Shown here: positions 15,581-22,988 of the stretch, piece after piece
How the letters are laid out: each line of letters opens with the position of its first letter
How positions within the stretch are numbered: position 1 is the first letter of the stretch
Source of the DNA: Curtobacterium sp. VKM Ac-1376
GTDB lineage: Bacteria > Actinomycetota > Actinomycetes > Actinomycetales > Microbacteriaceae
Reading direction: 5' to 3'
NCBI RefSeq assembly: GCF_015351025.1
Contig: NZ_JADKRV010000002.1
Coordinates: 248,001-312,000 of the forward strand
Length of the DNA stretch: 64,000 bases
Program-made: the position numbers and the translations under genes
Notes under the pieces: model-generated
Told to the model about the DNA's origin: nothing
The model's database searches: none
Seen by the model: the letters and a program-made list of their open reading frames with translations, nothing else

Positions 15581-16054
15581 TCAACTGATGCCGAGAGCTT
15601 TACGCAGCGCGGATTCGAGCCCGTCGCCGTTCAGTGCAAGGTTTGGGTGACCGCCCTCATCGGGGATGACCAGAGTGGCCTTATCCTCGGAGGTCTGTGC
15701 GCCCCTAAAAGCAATGAGTGCGTCCGCAGCAGCCTCGAGCTCCTCCTGCGTACTGCCCGAAAGCAAGCCGGCAGGAACACCCTTCGCCGCTGCAACCTCG
15801 GCGCGCGTCTTCCCGGACTTCAGATCCGCGTTCTCGCGCTCAAGAGCCGCCAGCCGTTCCGCTGTGCGCTCCGCTTCGGTCTTGTTCGCTTCCTCAAGCG
15901 CCGCCAGACGCTTCGCCGCCTCCTCGTTTTCGGTAGCGCGTCCAAGGTTCTCCTTGGCTCGCGTTTCCCACTTACGGGCTTCGGCTTTCCAGTCCGTTTC
16001 CTTTGCGGAATCGGCTTCAACGTCATTGGTGGTCTCTGCGGGTGCTTCACTCAT
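15581..16054 (-). CDS. Capsid scaffolding protein
   Basis: Predicted 157 aa, very charged and helical; coiled coil at ~20-80 (KAEARKWETRAKENLGRATE, AERTAERLAALERENADLKS), Ala-rich middle, and a C-terminal helix GLESALRKALGIS, likely the capsid-binding hook. Located directly upstream of the capsid gene. Directs procapsid assembly and is then removed. Confidence 0.85.
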   Translation of the reverse strand: MSEAPAETTNDVEADSAKETDWKAEARKWETRAKENLGRATENEEAAKRLAALEEANKTEAERTAERLAALERENADLKSGKTRAEVAAAKGVPAGLLSGSTQEELEAAADALIAFRGAQTSEDKATLVIPDEGGHPNLALNGDGLESALRKALGIS

Positions 16055-16156
16055 TGCTGTTCTCCCATGCGGGTTTCCCTCGGCCGTGCGGCGTCGGTGG
16101 ATCTATCGGAATGCCCATGCGGGCGATGATCCCACCAAGACGGCGGGAAGTTTGCG

Positions 16157-16828
16157 TTAGTCGATGCCCACGCCGGCGGCATAAGCGCGCTCATAGCGGG
16201 ACAAGTCGTAACCTTCCGGGAGGTCATCTATCGACCGGCCCGGGAGAATCGTGCAGTTACAGTCGTCGTGCCACGAGTTCGATTCACCAGCAGCGGCAGC
16301 CGTCGCATACACAAAACCGCGCGAGGCCAACATCGTGCAAAACGCACAGGTCGCCCCGGCGGGAACCCGCGCAAATCCTGTCGGCACCGGATCGGTTGAG
16401 GCGGACCGGAACACCGTTTCCCGACCTGACTGCAACACCAGACGCTGCGTAGCCCCAGCCAGAGCGGCAAGAGCCTGGGCAGGCTTCGGCTCGTCAGCGA
16501 ACAACGGACCAACCGCCCACCGCGCCGCGCCCTCTGCCTGCTCCGCCGCCGGGGGTGCAGCAAGAACAGCGCGGTACCGAGCCGACGACGGGGGCACATC
16601 CCGCAGCTCGTCGTAGAAATCAGCAGCCAACAGCGCCGCAGCATCCCCGTAAGCGGCGATCAGTTCAGGGAAGAATTCCAGCAGAGCGTCCCGGACCAAC
16701 GCCGGGTTGCCCGCTAGATTCAATGCCCCCCAAAACGAGCTGAGGTCGTTACGCGCCAACTCCACTAGGTCCAGGTTGTTCGACCGGAACGAGGCCACCT
16801 GCTGCGCTGTCGCCACTTGCCGCCCCAT
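16157..16828 (-). CDS. MuF-like head morphogenesis protein
   Basis: Predicted 223 aa. C-terminal MuF signature: CAFCTMLASRGFVY ... WHDDCNCTILPGR, a Cys/His cluster likely binding zinc. N-terminal half helical. Starts 80 nt inside the end of the portal gene; AAGGA abuts the ATG, so the precise start is uncertain. MuF proteins ride in the capsid near the portal and in some phages carry toxin domains, but none is present here. Confidence 0.85.
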   Translation of the reverse strand: MGRQVATAQQVASFRSNNLDLVELARNDLSSFWGALNLAGNPALVRDALLEFFPELIAAYGDAAALLAADFYDELRDVPPSSARYRAVLAAPPAAEQAEGAARWAVGPLFADEPKPAQALAALAGATQRLVLQSGRETVFRSASTDPVPTGFARVPAGATCAFCTMLASRGFVYATAAAAGESNSWHDDCNCTILPGRSIDDLPEGYDLSRYERAYAAGVGID

Positions 16829-18194
16829 TCCTTATCTGCTGCGCGGCGGCGACAAGGCCCGTTAGGCGGCTACCTGCCTGCTGTCGACGCTGATCAGCTT
16901 GGAAGCGCGTGATCTGCTCGCGCGTAAACCCAGCCATCTCAAGGCCAACCTCAGACGTGCCGAGACCATCAATGACCGCCGCCCGCTTCACGAACGCATC
17001 CGCCTGAGCAGAAGGCGAAACAACAGCAGGATCCGTGAACTGAGCCGACAGGCGACGCAGTTCGGCAGGGACGGACGTGAGCCCATCGCGCAACATCACC
17101 GCAAGATTCATGGCATCAACCGCACCCTGCGCCCAGACCGTGTTCGCATCACGCGTTTTCGTGATCAGCGATTCCTTGGCCGCAAAAATGGCATCGGCAG
17201 ACGAGGGGTTTGACGCGTCAGCGAACTTCACCTCGAGGTCTTGGTCATCCGCAAACTGCGCCTGCCACATACGCAGCTGGTCAGTGTGCGGTTGCGGAGA
17301 CGCGCCAGTGAACCTGTGCAGGTCCGGCTTATCCTCGCCATCCTCAAAGTCGAGAGCCTTCATGCGGCCCATGACCGCCGACCACTTGTCGTCACCAACG
17401 AACTTCTGAACATCCGCGCCGAACAGGTAGTACTCCGGCGCGGAATAGAACTCAGCCGACACCTCAGCGCGGACAATGGTTCGCAACGCAGCATCGGCGT
17501 AGTACATCGCCGATCGGGTGATACGCGAGTGCCCGAAAGGCCGCTTCAGCTCAGGCGAGAACACCAGCGGCGACACCGAAACGACGCCGAGCGGGTTACG
17601 GCGGATGTCGGCAGACCACCCGCGCGAGTTGCGCGACAGAGTGACGACCTTCTCGGGGGTGTGCATGATCAAAACCGCGGGGCGGTTCGTGTCGTCCACA
17701 CTCACGATGGACAAGAAGCCACGGATGCGCCGGCGACGGAGATCCCACACCGCGGCAGAATCATCAGCGGCACGGGGAAGTAGCAGCACCTCGGGTTCAC
17801 CCGACTGCACATCACCGCTCGTCACAGTCAGGAAGGAGCACCCGTGGACAGCCGAAGACACCTTTGCCTGCGGGAACTCCATCAGGAAGCGGTTGTCATA
17901 CGCGATCTCCTCGACACCAAACGGGTTTTCGTCTGCACCAGGGAGAACGAAACCCTGAAACTTTGACCGATCAGTGACAGCGTGGACGCCCTTAGCGATC
18001 CACCCCAGAGAAGCGTTCACGCCGCGCATCTGAGGCGGCAAAGAAATGCCGAAGTCCTTGAGGGCAGCTTCGCCGTCGTAGTACACCGACCGCGTAAGGT
18101 TCGTGGGGCGTTTCTGATCCCAGACGTGGATCAATTCAGCAAGCAAGCTCGCGTCGGAAGCGTTCAGAGCCATCTGTGCGCCGGAATCGATCAC
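16749..18194 (-). CDS. Portal protein
   Basis: Predicted 481 aa from GTG overlapping the terminase stop (GTGA). Portal pattern: SVYYDGEAALKDFGISLPP, GWIAKGVHAVTDRSKFQGF, the wing/stem stretch FGHSRITRSAMYYADAALRT with VSAEFYSAPEYYLFGAD, and the late LAAKES-like helix FAAKESLITKTRDANTVWAQ. Length is typical. Forms the dodecameric DNA channel docking terminase and connectors. Confidence 0.92.
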   Translation of the reverse strand: MIDSGAQMALNASDASLLAELIHVWDQKRPTNLTRSVYYDGEAALKDFGISLPPQMRGVNASLGWIAKGVHAVTDRSKFQGFVLPGADENPFGVEEIAYDNRFLMEFPQAKVSSAVHGCSFLTVTSGDVQSGEPEVLLLPRAADDSAAVWDLRRRRIRGFLSIVSVDDTNRPAVLIMHTPEKVVTLSRNSRGWSADIRRNPLGVVSVSPLVFSPELKRPFGHSRITRSAMYYADAALRTIVRAEVSAEFYSAPEYYLFGADVQKFVGDDKWSAVMGRMKALDFEDGEDKPDLHRFTGASPQPHTDQLRMWQAQFADDQDLEVKFADASNPSSADAIFAAKESLITKTRDANTVWAQGAVDAMNLAVMLRDGLTSVPAELRRLSAQFTDPAVVSPSAQADAFVKRAAVIDGLGTSEVGLEMAGFTREQITRFQADQRRQQAGSRLTGLVAAAQQIRNGAASGDSAAGGLVPVEQPGPSGVGA

Positions 18195-19702
18195 AAAATC
18201 ACTCCCCTCTTCTCGTTTACGTCACGCGGTTTGCGTTTGCTGGTTCGTGCGCCCCACAAGGCCAACGAAATGGCCTCCACGGGTGTCTCGTCGCCATCAA
18301 CAGTCGTGGCCATCCACCCGCCCCGCTTATCCCGGTCGACAACGGCAACCGACTCATCAAGCACCTGCTGCCCATCGGACAACAGGTGCGTCATCGTTTT
18401 CGCCTCAACCGAATCAGCGAGCATCGCGCACGCCTGCAAATACTGGGGGGTCGAAACAACCCGGATGCGCTTCTCGTTCACCTTGCGCTCGAGCAACAAC
18501 TGCTTGAGAACGCCAGCACCAGCCGCACCACCGATGACGATGCCGCCACAGCGACGCCACCGCGCCACCCCGCTGCTGTCCTTCTCGCAGAACCAATCCG
18601 CAAGAGGAGCAAGACCCCCACGCTCGTCCACGCCAAGACCGGTCTTGTCGATCAGCTCAACGTGCACCTCGTCGTCACCGTGCGCCTGACCGCCCGCCAC
18701 GGACACCCGAAGGCCGTCCATGGAGAACGCGACACCGAACGACGGAACACCCACAGGAGCAGCCTTCACGCCCCGCTCGGCCCACACCAGCTCGGAGAAC
18801 GCCCGTCGACCCTGGCCCAAATCTGAGAGCCAGATGCCTAGGCGGTCCTGCGCAAACTCTTCCTTCGTGTACGACTCGAACTCGCCCTGAACAATCTCGT
18901 GATTGATGCGAGTGTTCCAGGCCGGGTTAGCTTGCCAACGGGTCAGCGTCGAGGCCGGGTTGAAGTCGTCAGCGGACGGATCCGCGCCCCACTCGGCCCA
19001 AGCAGCCGCCGTCGAAACACCGTCAATCGCTGCGGTACGGATCGACTCGAAAACCTCTCCGTCGTCTTCGCGCGTAGGCGGCGTACCCAACAGCCACACC
19101 TGCGGGTTGGGCATTGCCGACATCGTGGAGTTGATAGACACCCATGCGGACCGCTTTAGACGCTGCGCCTCATCGAGCAACAGGCAATCGGACGAGAAAC
19201 CACGACCGCCAGCGTTGGTGCGCGCCTTGAACTGCACCGACGCCCCGTTGCGGAACTTGACCGCTTCGCGGTTCAGCGCATTCATAATCCCGTTGGGCTT
19301 CACCCGATCCATTAGCCAGCCGTTGCCGTCAGCCTCAAGGATCTCGATCAGCTTCCCGAACGCTTCACGCGCCGTGTCCTGCTGGTGAGCCGAAATGACA
19401 ATCTTCTGCTCACCGAACAACAGCACGCCGGCCAACGCTCGAGCAACCAGCAGTTGCGACTTCCCGTTCTGCCGGGGGACAGAGACGCCCACACGCTTAG
19501 CGGCCCAAGTCGCGTCAGAACGTTCGCCCATCGACGCCTCGAGGATGAGTTCCTGCCAGCCATCCAACTCGATACCAGCGCGAGCAGATAGGTCAGCAAC
19601 GTCTTCCCAGGAGTTAGCCCGCGCCCCCGACGGCTTTACCAGGACGCGCGGTGGAGCCTCCCCGAGCAGACCTACGGCGAGCGATCTCGTCAACCGGATC
19701 AC
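18191..19702 (-). CDS. Terminase large subunit
   Basis: About 503 aa. Walker A-like VPRQNGKSQ (~75-83), Walker B CLLLDEAQ (~173-180), coupling motif LLGTPPTRE, then a C-terminal nuclease with FSMDGLRVSVAGG and a late acidic site (DGDETPVEAISLALWG). Packages DNA by ATP hydrolysis and cuts concatemers. The start is uncertain: GTG 19702 has GAAGG only 3 nt upstream, and homologues often begin near GEAPPRVLVKPSG (around 19665). The 5' end overlaps the small gene upstream. Confidence 0.92.
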   Translation of the reverse strand: MIRLTRSLAVGLLGEAPPRVLVKPSGARANSWEDVADLSARAGIELDGWQELILEASMGERSDATWAAKRVGVSVPRQNGKSQLLVARALAGVLLFGEQKIVISAHQQDTAREAFGKLIEILEADGNGWLMDRVKPNGIMNALNREAVKFRNGASVQFKARTNAGGRGFSSDCLLLDEAQRLKRSAWVSINSTMSAMPNPQVWLLGTPPTREDDGEVFESIRTAAIDGVSTAAAWAEWGADPSADDFNPASTLTRWQANPAWNTRINHEIVQGEFESYTKEEFAQDRLGIWLSDLGQGRRAFSELVWAERGVKAAPVGVPSFGVAFSMDGLRVSVAGGQAHGDDEVHVELIDKTGLGVDERGGLAPLADWFCEKDSSGVARWRRCGGIVIGGAAGAGVLKQLLLERKVNEKRIRVVSTPQYLQACAMLADSVEAKTMTHLLSDGQQVLDESVAVVDRDKRGGWMATTVDGDETPVEAISLALWGARTSKRKPRDVNEKRGVIL

Positions 19703-19853
19703 CAACCTTCTCGGACTTCGACTCCAACTCCGCAATCGTCACATCCAAGGCCCGCCACTGGTTCATCAGCGGCGCACGTTTGTCCGGATCCGACTCCATA
19801 ACCGAGTCCCACATCACGCTTCGAGCCGCCTTCAAATCATCAAGACGAGCCAT
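19614..19853 (-). CDS. Probable terminase small subunit
   Basis: Predicted 79 aa: MARLDDLKAARSVMWDSVME, RAPLMNQWRALDVTIAELES, then a basic low-complexity tail (ARRRSARGGSTARPGKAVG). It is directly upstream of and overlapping the large terminase, the expected place, but is short and lacks a recognisable helix-turn-helix. It may be a reduced TerS or an accessory packaging protein. Confidence 0.55.
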   Translation of the reverse strand: MARLDDLKAARSVMWDSVMESDPDKRAPLMNQWRALDVTIAELESKSEKVGDPVDEIARRRSARGGSTARPGKAVGGAG

Positions 19854-20043
19854 CTGCGCGCCTCCCGAACCGATCTGACAATCTCTGTGTGAATGTTGGC
19901 CTATAGCTGTGGGGGTGCCTTCAGGGGGCAGGGGAGGGGCGTAGGCCCGGGGTGGCCGGCGTGTTTAGTCGGCTGCACGAGGTGGTGCTGCCACACGTCC
20001 GCGTGAGACCTGCAGAATGGGTGCTATTGGACTCGGCGGTTGG
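19854..20043. other. Non-coding gap between HNH and terminase genes
   Basis: 190 bp without a credible gene, containing G-rich tracts near 19,910-19,950 and a CCGG-rich patch. In phages with an HNH gene beside terminase this gap often carries cos, but no cohesive-end sequence can be recognised by eye. Confidence 0.4.
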
Positions 20044-20427
20044 TCACCATATGGGCGAGGCTTGAACCTTAGGTGCTTCGTCTTCCTTGCCCGCTTGCAA
20101 TGCATGCCATTTGGTTCGCGCTTCGGCAAGCGTCATTGTTGACTTCCACTGATTGTGGACCCTGTGCATTAGGTGAGTGTTGCTGCGAAGATAAGGTGAC
20201 CCGCCTCGAGCGCGAGGCACGTCTTCGTCCACCTCGCCACGCATTGGATGAGGTATACATCCAGTGCAGGCCGTGCTTACGCAGCGCGGCCCGTGCGCGT
20301 CTGACGTCATGGTGAGTGACGGGTCGACAGGTTGGTCACACAGCGCGCAGTTGCGTTCCTCGGCTTTGACTCGCTTGACTAGTTCGCGGCGTCGGTGGCC
20401 GTTGGCGTTCTGCGAGGGTGCGGGCAT
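20044..20427 (-). CDS. HNH endonuclease beside terminase
   Basis: Predicted 127 aa. Zinc ribbon CALC...CTGC flanks the nuclease core EVDEDVPRARGGSPYLRSNT and HLMHRVHNQWKSTMTLAEA. In HK97-like phages an HNH protein encoded next to the terminase stimulates cos cleavage and is needed for packaging; context here fits. The usual first His of the DH-[IV]-P motif is replaced (DEDVP), a variation that occurs in some phage homologues but might reduce activity. Confidence 0.8.
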   Translation of the reverse strand: MPAPSQNANGHRRRELVKRVKAEERNCALCDQPVDPSLTMTSDAHGPRCVSTACTGCIPHPMRGEVDEDVPRARGGSPYLRSNTHLMHRVHNQWKSTMTLAEARTKWHALQAGKEDEAPKVQASPIW

Positions 20428-20512
20428 TTCACTGCACTCCGTTGTGTAATGTCAGCGCTCCCGGGGTGGCTGCGTCGAGGCATGCCGGGTGGGCCATGTT
20501 GATGCCCCTGGG

Positions 20513-20812
20513 TTAGCTGCGGTGTCCTCGCCAGGGGTGGGTCTTCGGGATGCGGACGCGCTTCCACTTCACCTTGACCTCATCGCTCGTGACGATGGGG
20601 CGGCCCTGTTCATCGTTCTGGACATAGGCGACCTTGATGTACCGGCCGTTGATGCGGCGGGCATGTTCGTCGAGGACGTAGGTCTTGTGCCGGACGATGT
20701 CAAGCACTCGGTCATAGTCTTCGGTGCCGCGGCGGATGAGGTGGTCGCGGTCCCATCGGGCAGCGGCGATCATCTCGGGGGTGACGCGGACCGTTGCGTA
20801 GCTGGCAGCCAT
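20513..20812 (-). CDS. Hypothetical early/middle protein
   Basis: Predicted 99 aa: TVRVTPEMIAAARWDRDHLI, YVLDEHARRINGRYIKVAYV, DEVKVKWKRVRIPKTHPWRG. Mixed alpha/beta, basic C-terminus. Starts overlapping the previous small gene. No family recognised. Confidence 0.65.
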   Translation of the reverse strand: MAASYATVRVTPEMIAAARWDRDHLIRRGTEDYDRVLDIVRHKTYVLDEHARRINGRYIKVAYVQNDEQGRPIVTSDEVKVKWKRVRIPKTHPWRGHRS

Positions 20813-20985
20813 CAGCGAGCCAACGCAACGTCAGAGCGCTTCGCCGGGGCGGACCATCCGAAGAGGTCCCGGAAGAATCCGGTGACGCCGTCGACGATTC
20901 GTTTGCTGGCGATGCGGGCATTACGCTGCCTGATCGGGTCGAACCCGCGTTCCTTGCAGAGGCGGTCGTAGATCGGTGCGGTCAT
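20812..20985 (-). CDS. Hypothetical 57-aa protein
   Basis: ATG at 20985 overlaps the preceding stop (ATGA), and the stop overlaps the next start by one base, so it lies within a tight translationally coupled run. Sequence begins MTAPIYDRLCKERGFDP and ends in an amphipathic part (DGVTGFFRDLFGWSAPAKRS). Too short to classify, but coupling on both sides supports a real gene. Confidence 0.65.
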   Translation of the reverse strand: MTAPIYDRLCKERGFDPIRQRNARIASKRIVDGVTGFFRDLFGWSAPAKRSDVALAR

Positions 20986-21188
20986 GCTTCCACCGGCTCG
21001 GGGTCCCCGTACGTGGTGGTCTTCTGCACGGTGGCGAGTACGACGTCGGGCTCGAGCATGGCGGCCCTCATGTTGCTCTCGATGCGGTGGAGTTCGTTGA
21101 TGGCTTCGTCTTGTTCGACGACGTAGGAGCTGATTGCTTTGCCGTCGCGTGCGACGGTGTAGACGGTTTCGATGATTGGGTCGGCCAT
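20982..21188 (-). CDS. Hypothetical 68-aa protein
   Basis: Predicted helical, acidic protein (MADPIIETVYTVARDGKAIS, EQDEAINELHRIESNMRAAM). Coupled to the 57-aa gene by a 4-nt overlap. No family recognised. Confidence 0.6.
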   Translation of the reverse strand: MADPIIETVYTVARDGKAISSYVVEQDEAINELHRIESNMRAAMLEPDVVLATVQKTTTYGDPEPVEA

Positions 21189-21209
21189 GTGGTCAGCTCC
21201 GATCTTCGT

Positions 21210-21320
21210 TCACCATGCTGCGGTCGCGATCATGTTGATGGCCCCGTATGCGATGACACCGACGAGGATGATGGCGAGCACGATGCCGAGTGTCTGCCAT
21301 GCGAGTTCACGCTTGGTCAT
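21210..21320 (-). CDS. 36-aa single-pass membrane peptide
   Basis: MTKRELAWQT followed by one membrane segment (LGIVLAIILVGVIAYGAI). GGGAG ribosome site, and start overlapping the previous stop (ATGA). The charged N-terminus and single helix resemble small phage membrane peptides of unknown role. Confidence 0.6.
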   Translation of the reverse strand: MTKRELAWQTLGIVLAIILVGVIAYGAINMIATAAW

Positions 21321-21469
21321 GGTCGCTCCCCGCATCGCGCACATCTAATGATGTAGTTCAGGTTCTCTAGATGCTGAGCTTCGACACGTGACCCGACTCG
21401 TATGCCGCTCATCTCGTGCCTGTATCGCCATTGATGCCACCCGGTCCAGCAGAGGATGCGTCTCAGCAT
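21317..21469 (-). CDS. 50-aa zinc-knuckle protein (DUF1660-like)
   Basis: MLRRILCWTGWHQWRYRHEM ... RCARCGERP. The pattern of an early Cys then W-H-x-W and a final CxxC is that of the small prophage family DUF1660, by recollection. Probably one zinc ion bound by Cys/His. The ATG directly follows the stop of the upstream 42-aa gene (TAAATG). Confidence 0.65.
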   Translation of the reverse strand: MLRRILCWTGWHQWRYRHEMSGIRVGSRVEAQHLENLNYIIRCARCGERP

Positions 21470-21598
21470 TTAGTCCCTGTCCTCGATCGGTTGCTCGAAC
21501 ACGGCGTCGATGGCTGCGATCAACGCGGCGGGTGGGTGCAGGTGAATCTCTGGTCTGCGGTTGGTGCGTGTGCGGTGTGCACTGAGCTCGTCGTCCAT
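21470..21598 (-). CDS. Hypothetical 42-aa protein
   Basis: MDDELSAHRTRTNRRPEIHL then PPAALIAAIDAVFEQPIEDR. Ribosome site is weak (GCGAGAA). It abuts the next gene. A short soluble peptide with a C-terminal amphipathic helix; unknown. Confidence 0.45.
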   Translation of the reverse strand: MDDELSAHRTRTNRRPEIHLHPPAALIAAIDAVFEQPIEDRD

Positions 21599-21712
21599 GA
21601 CGTTCTCGCTTAGGGGTTGAGGGTGAAGCCTGTCCGGACTTATGTTGGCAGCTGCCGGGTCTCCGGGTTCCGCGTGTCACCAGCGGGTTACCTCGGGCTC
21701 GGCAGCCAAGTG

Positions 21713-21883
21713 TCAGTCGCCGTTGCTCTCGGCGCATTGGAGGCAAAACGAAAGCTGGCCGGCGTCACCGTTCACGCCATCGTCGCTGATGGCGGTTACG
21801 TTGATGGCGGTTTTGGAGCAGCCGTGCTCGTCGCACCAGTCTTCGGTGACACGCGGGACGCTGGGCATCATGTAGATGTACAT
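21713..21883 (-). CDS. 56-aa zinc-ribbon-like protein
   Basis: Start ATG 21883 has GGGAGG upstream. Contains DWCDEHGCSK and FCLQCAES, i.e. two CxxxxC/CxxC pairs likely binding zinc. Small zinc ribbons like this are common in actinophage early regions. About 110 nt of non-coding DNA separates it from the next gene downstream. Confidence 0.6.
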   Translation of the reverse strand: MYIYMMPSVPRVTEDWCDEHGCSKTAINVTAISDDGVNGDAGQLSFCLQCAESNGD

Positions 21884-21915
21884 GCCACCCTCCCATCTGA
21901 TCGCGTGGCGTGGTC

Positions 21916-21950
21916 CTCGTTGAGCCGTAACCCGAATACGTCTCAACGAG
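21916..21950. repeat. Inverted repeat upstream of the zinc-ribbon gene
   Basis: CTCGTTGAG and CTCAACGAG, 9-bp perfect arms separated by 17 nt, in the gap before the gene starting at 21883. Could be an operator or transcript-processing hairpin; no T run for termination. Confidence 0.4.
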
Positions 21951-22070
21951 AAGAGGATCCCTGACTCAACGTCGCAGTTGTGTGTTGCGTGCGGCCAGAC
22001 TTCGCAGCGTGTGCGTTGGTGGCGGCGGTGCGGTGTTGTTTTGACCGACGGGTCAGGGAAGTTGTTGGGG

Positions 22071-22145
22071 TGGGCTCAGGCCGGATTCGAACCGACGACG
22101 TCTCCGTTATGTGGGAGCGCTCATTGCCTCAAGCGACTGAGCCCA
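22071..22145 (-). tRNA. tRNA-like element, possible anticodon CAT, non-canonical
   Basis: Minus strand folds as a tRNA: acceptor arms TGGGCTCAG/CTGAGCCCA (9 complementary bases rather than 7), D arm CGCT...AGCG with GG in the loop, T arm GTCGG-TTCGAAT-CCGGC. The anticodon arm is odd: CTCC/GGAG with an 8-nt loop CACATAAC, reading CAT but with A rather than U before it. It may be a degenerate or modified phage tRNA (Met/Ile type) rather than a functional one. Confidence 0.55.
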
Positions 22146-22293
22146 GTACCGCGGTTGTTGTCGCAGGCGCGGTGTGCTGCGGGTGCTAGGTCACCGTCCT
22201 CGCGGGGCTGGCGCTTGACCTGATGTCCGACGGCAGTTCTGAAATCTGGCAACTTCGCTAAGGGATGCTTCTGTTCAGCCGATAGCGGAAGTC

Positions 22294-22695
22294 ATGTGGT
22301 GGACAAACTCAAAGCGCATCGACGACCTTGAAGCCGCGATCGCCGACCTCCAGAAGAAAATTGAGCCGCCGACGCATGCGGGCTTGGTCGGGACCAAGCC
22401 CGTAACCACGAAGACTCGGTGGGGCGCACTGGGCACGGTCGTCGTCTTCGCGGTGGTCTTCGGCTTCATCATGTACGTCAGCATCGTTTTGGGTCCTGGT
22501 AAAGACAATCCAAAGGAAGCGGTCGCTTTGGGCGGTGCGTTCGGTGTTGGCGTCTCAGTGGTCGCTTCGAATGTCACGGCCTTGCTCAACGAGTGGGAGC
22601 GACCGCGAGACGCTGGCTTCGAAAGCTGGATGAACATGATCGCTTTCGGCGCTGGCTTGGTCGGTGCCGCGCTCGTGCTCATCAGCGTCTTATAG
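22294..22695 (+). CDS. Membrane protein on the opposite strand (moron-like)
   Basis: Predicted 133 aa. Residues 8-24 are a short coiled coil (RIDDLEAAIADLQKKI), followed by three membrane segments (~44-67, ~77-97, ~113-133; GTVVVFAVVFGFIMYVSIVL, ALGGAFGVGVSVVASNVTAL, MIAFGAGLVGAALVLISVL). It is read on the plus strand in a minus-strand region and is bracketed by two tRNA loci, with lower GC than neighbours. These are marks of an independently transcribed lysogenic-conversion gene, perhaps altering the membrane or excluding superinfection; that role is inference. Confidence 0.75.
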   Translation: MWWTNSKRIDDLEAAIADLQKKIEPPTHAGLVGTKPVTTKTRWGALGTVVVFAVVFGFIMYVSIVLGPGKDNPKEAVALGGAFGVGVSVVASNVTALLNEWERPRDAGFESWMNMIAFGAGLVGAALVLISVL

Positions 22696-22746
22696 GGGAA
22701 CTACTAGCGGAGCTGCCTCGCATAGGCGCTTTGCCGTCTCGCATTG

Positions 22747-22818
22747 AGCGCCCCGGCAGATTCGAACTGCCGACCCTCGAGGTAGAAGCTCGTTGCTCTT
22801 CCGCTGAGCTAGGGGCGC
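22747..22818 (-). tRNA. tRNA-Arg (anticodon TCT)
   Basis: Complete cloverleaf on the minus strand: acceptor GCGCCCC/GGGGCGC, D arm GCTC-AGCGGAAG-AGC, anticodon loop CTTCTAC reading TCT, T arm GGCAG-TTCGAAT-CTGCC. CCA is not encoded. It reads AGA, a very rare codon in this high-GC host, so it could help translate lower-GC phage or moron genes. Confidence 0.88.
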
Positions 22819-22821
22819 GGA

Positions 22822-22878
22822 GTACCAGTCGGGGCCGGGCTGGTACAAGTAATGCCCGCCGGTTCCCCGGGCGGGCAT
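22822..22878. repeat. Two small hairpins upstream of tRNA-Arg
   Basis: GTACCAG/CTGGTAC (22822-22846) and ATGCCCGCC/GGCGGGCAT (22852-22878). They lie between the tRNA and the end of the upstream gene; likely processing or terminator structures. Confidence 0.4.
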
Positions 22879-22944
22879 GCGATGTCACGGACATCTTAAC
22901 CGACGGATGAACAGGCGCGCAAGTACGCGAATCACATGAAGTCG

Positions 22945-22983
22945 GAACGAGGAGACTGTGGGGCAACCGCAGCCTCCTCGTTC
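22945..22983 (-). terminator. Hairpin after the zinc-ribbon/HTH gene
   Basis: GAACGAGGAG and CTCCTCGTTC arms with an inner CTGCGG/CCACAG-like helix, immediately 3' of the gene ending at 22989. Strong stem, no clear T run. Confidence 0.55.
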
Positions 22984-22988
22984 CGCTT

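Noticed and set aside
16047..16118. 23-codon minus-strand frame overlapping the scaffold start
   Set aside because: Plausible peptide (MGIPIDPPTPHGRGKPAWEN) but only a weak, badly spaced ribosome site; kept as unproven rather than annotated.
19854..20043. cos site upstream of the small terminase
   Set aside because: Context suggests one, but no cohesive-end sequence could be recognised, so no site is called.
22275..22682. Minus-strand frame antisense to the tRNA-flanked membrane gene
   Set aside because: It is Thr/Lys/Pro-rich without a ribosome site, while the plus-strand frame shows clean membrane helices and a coiled coil.
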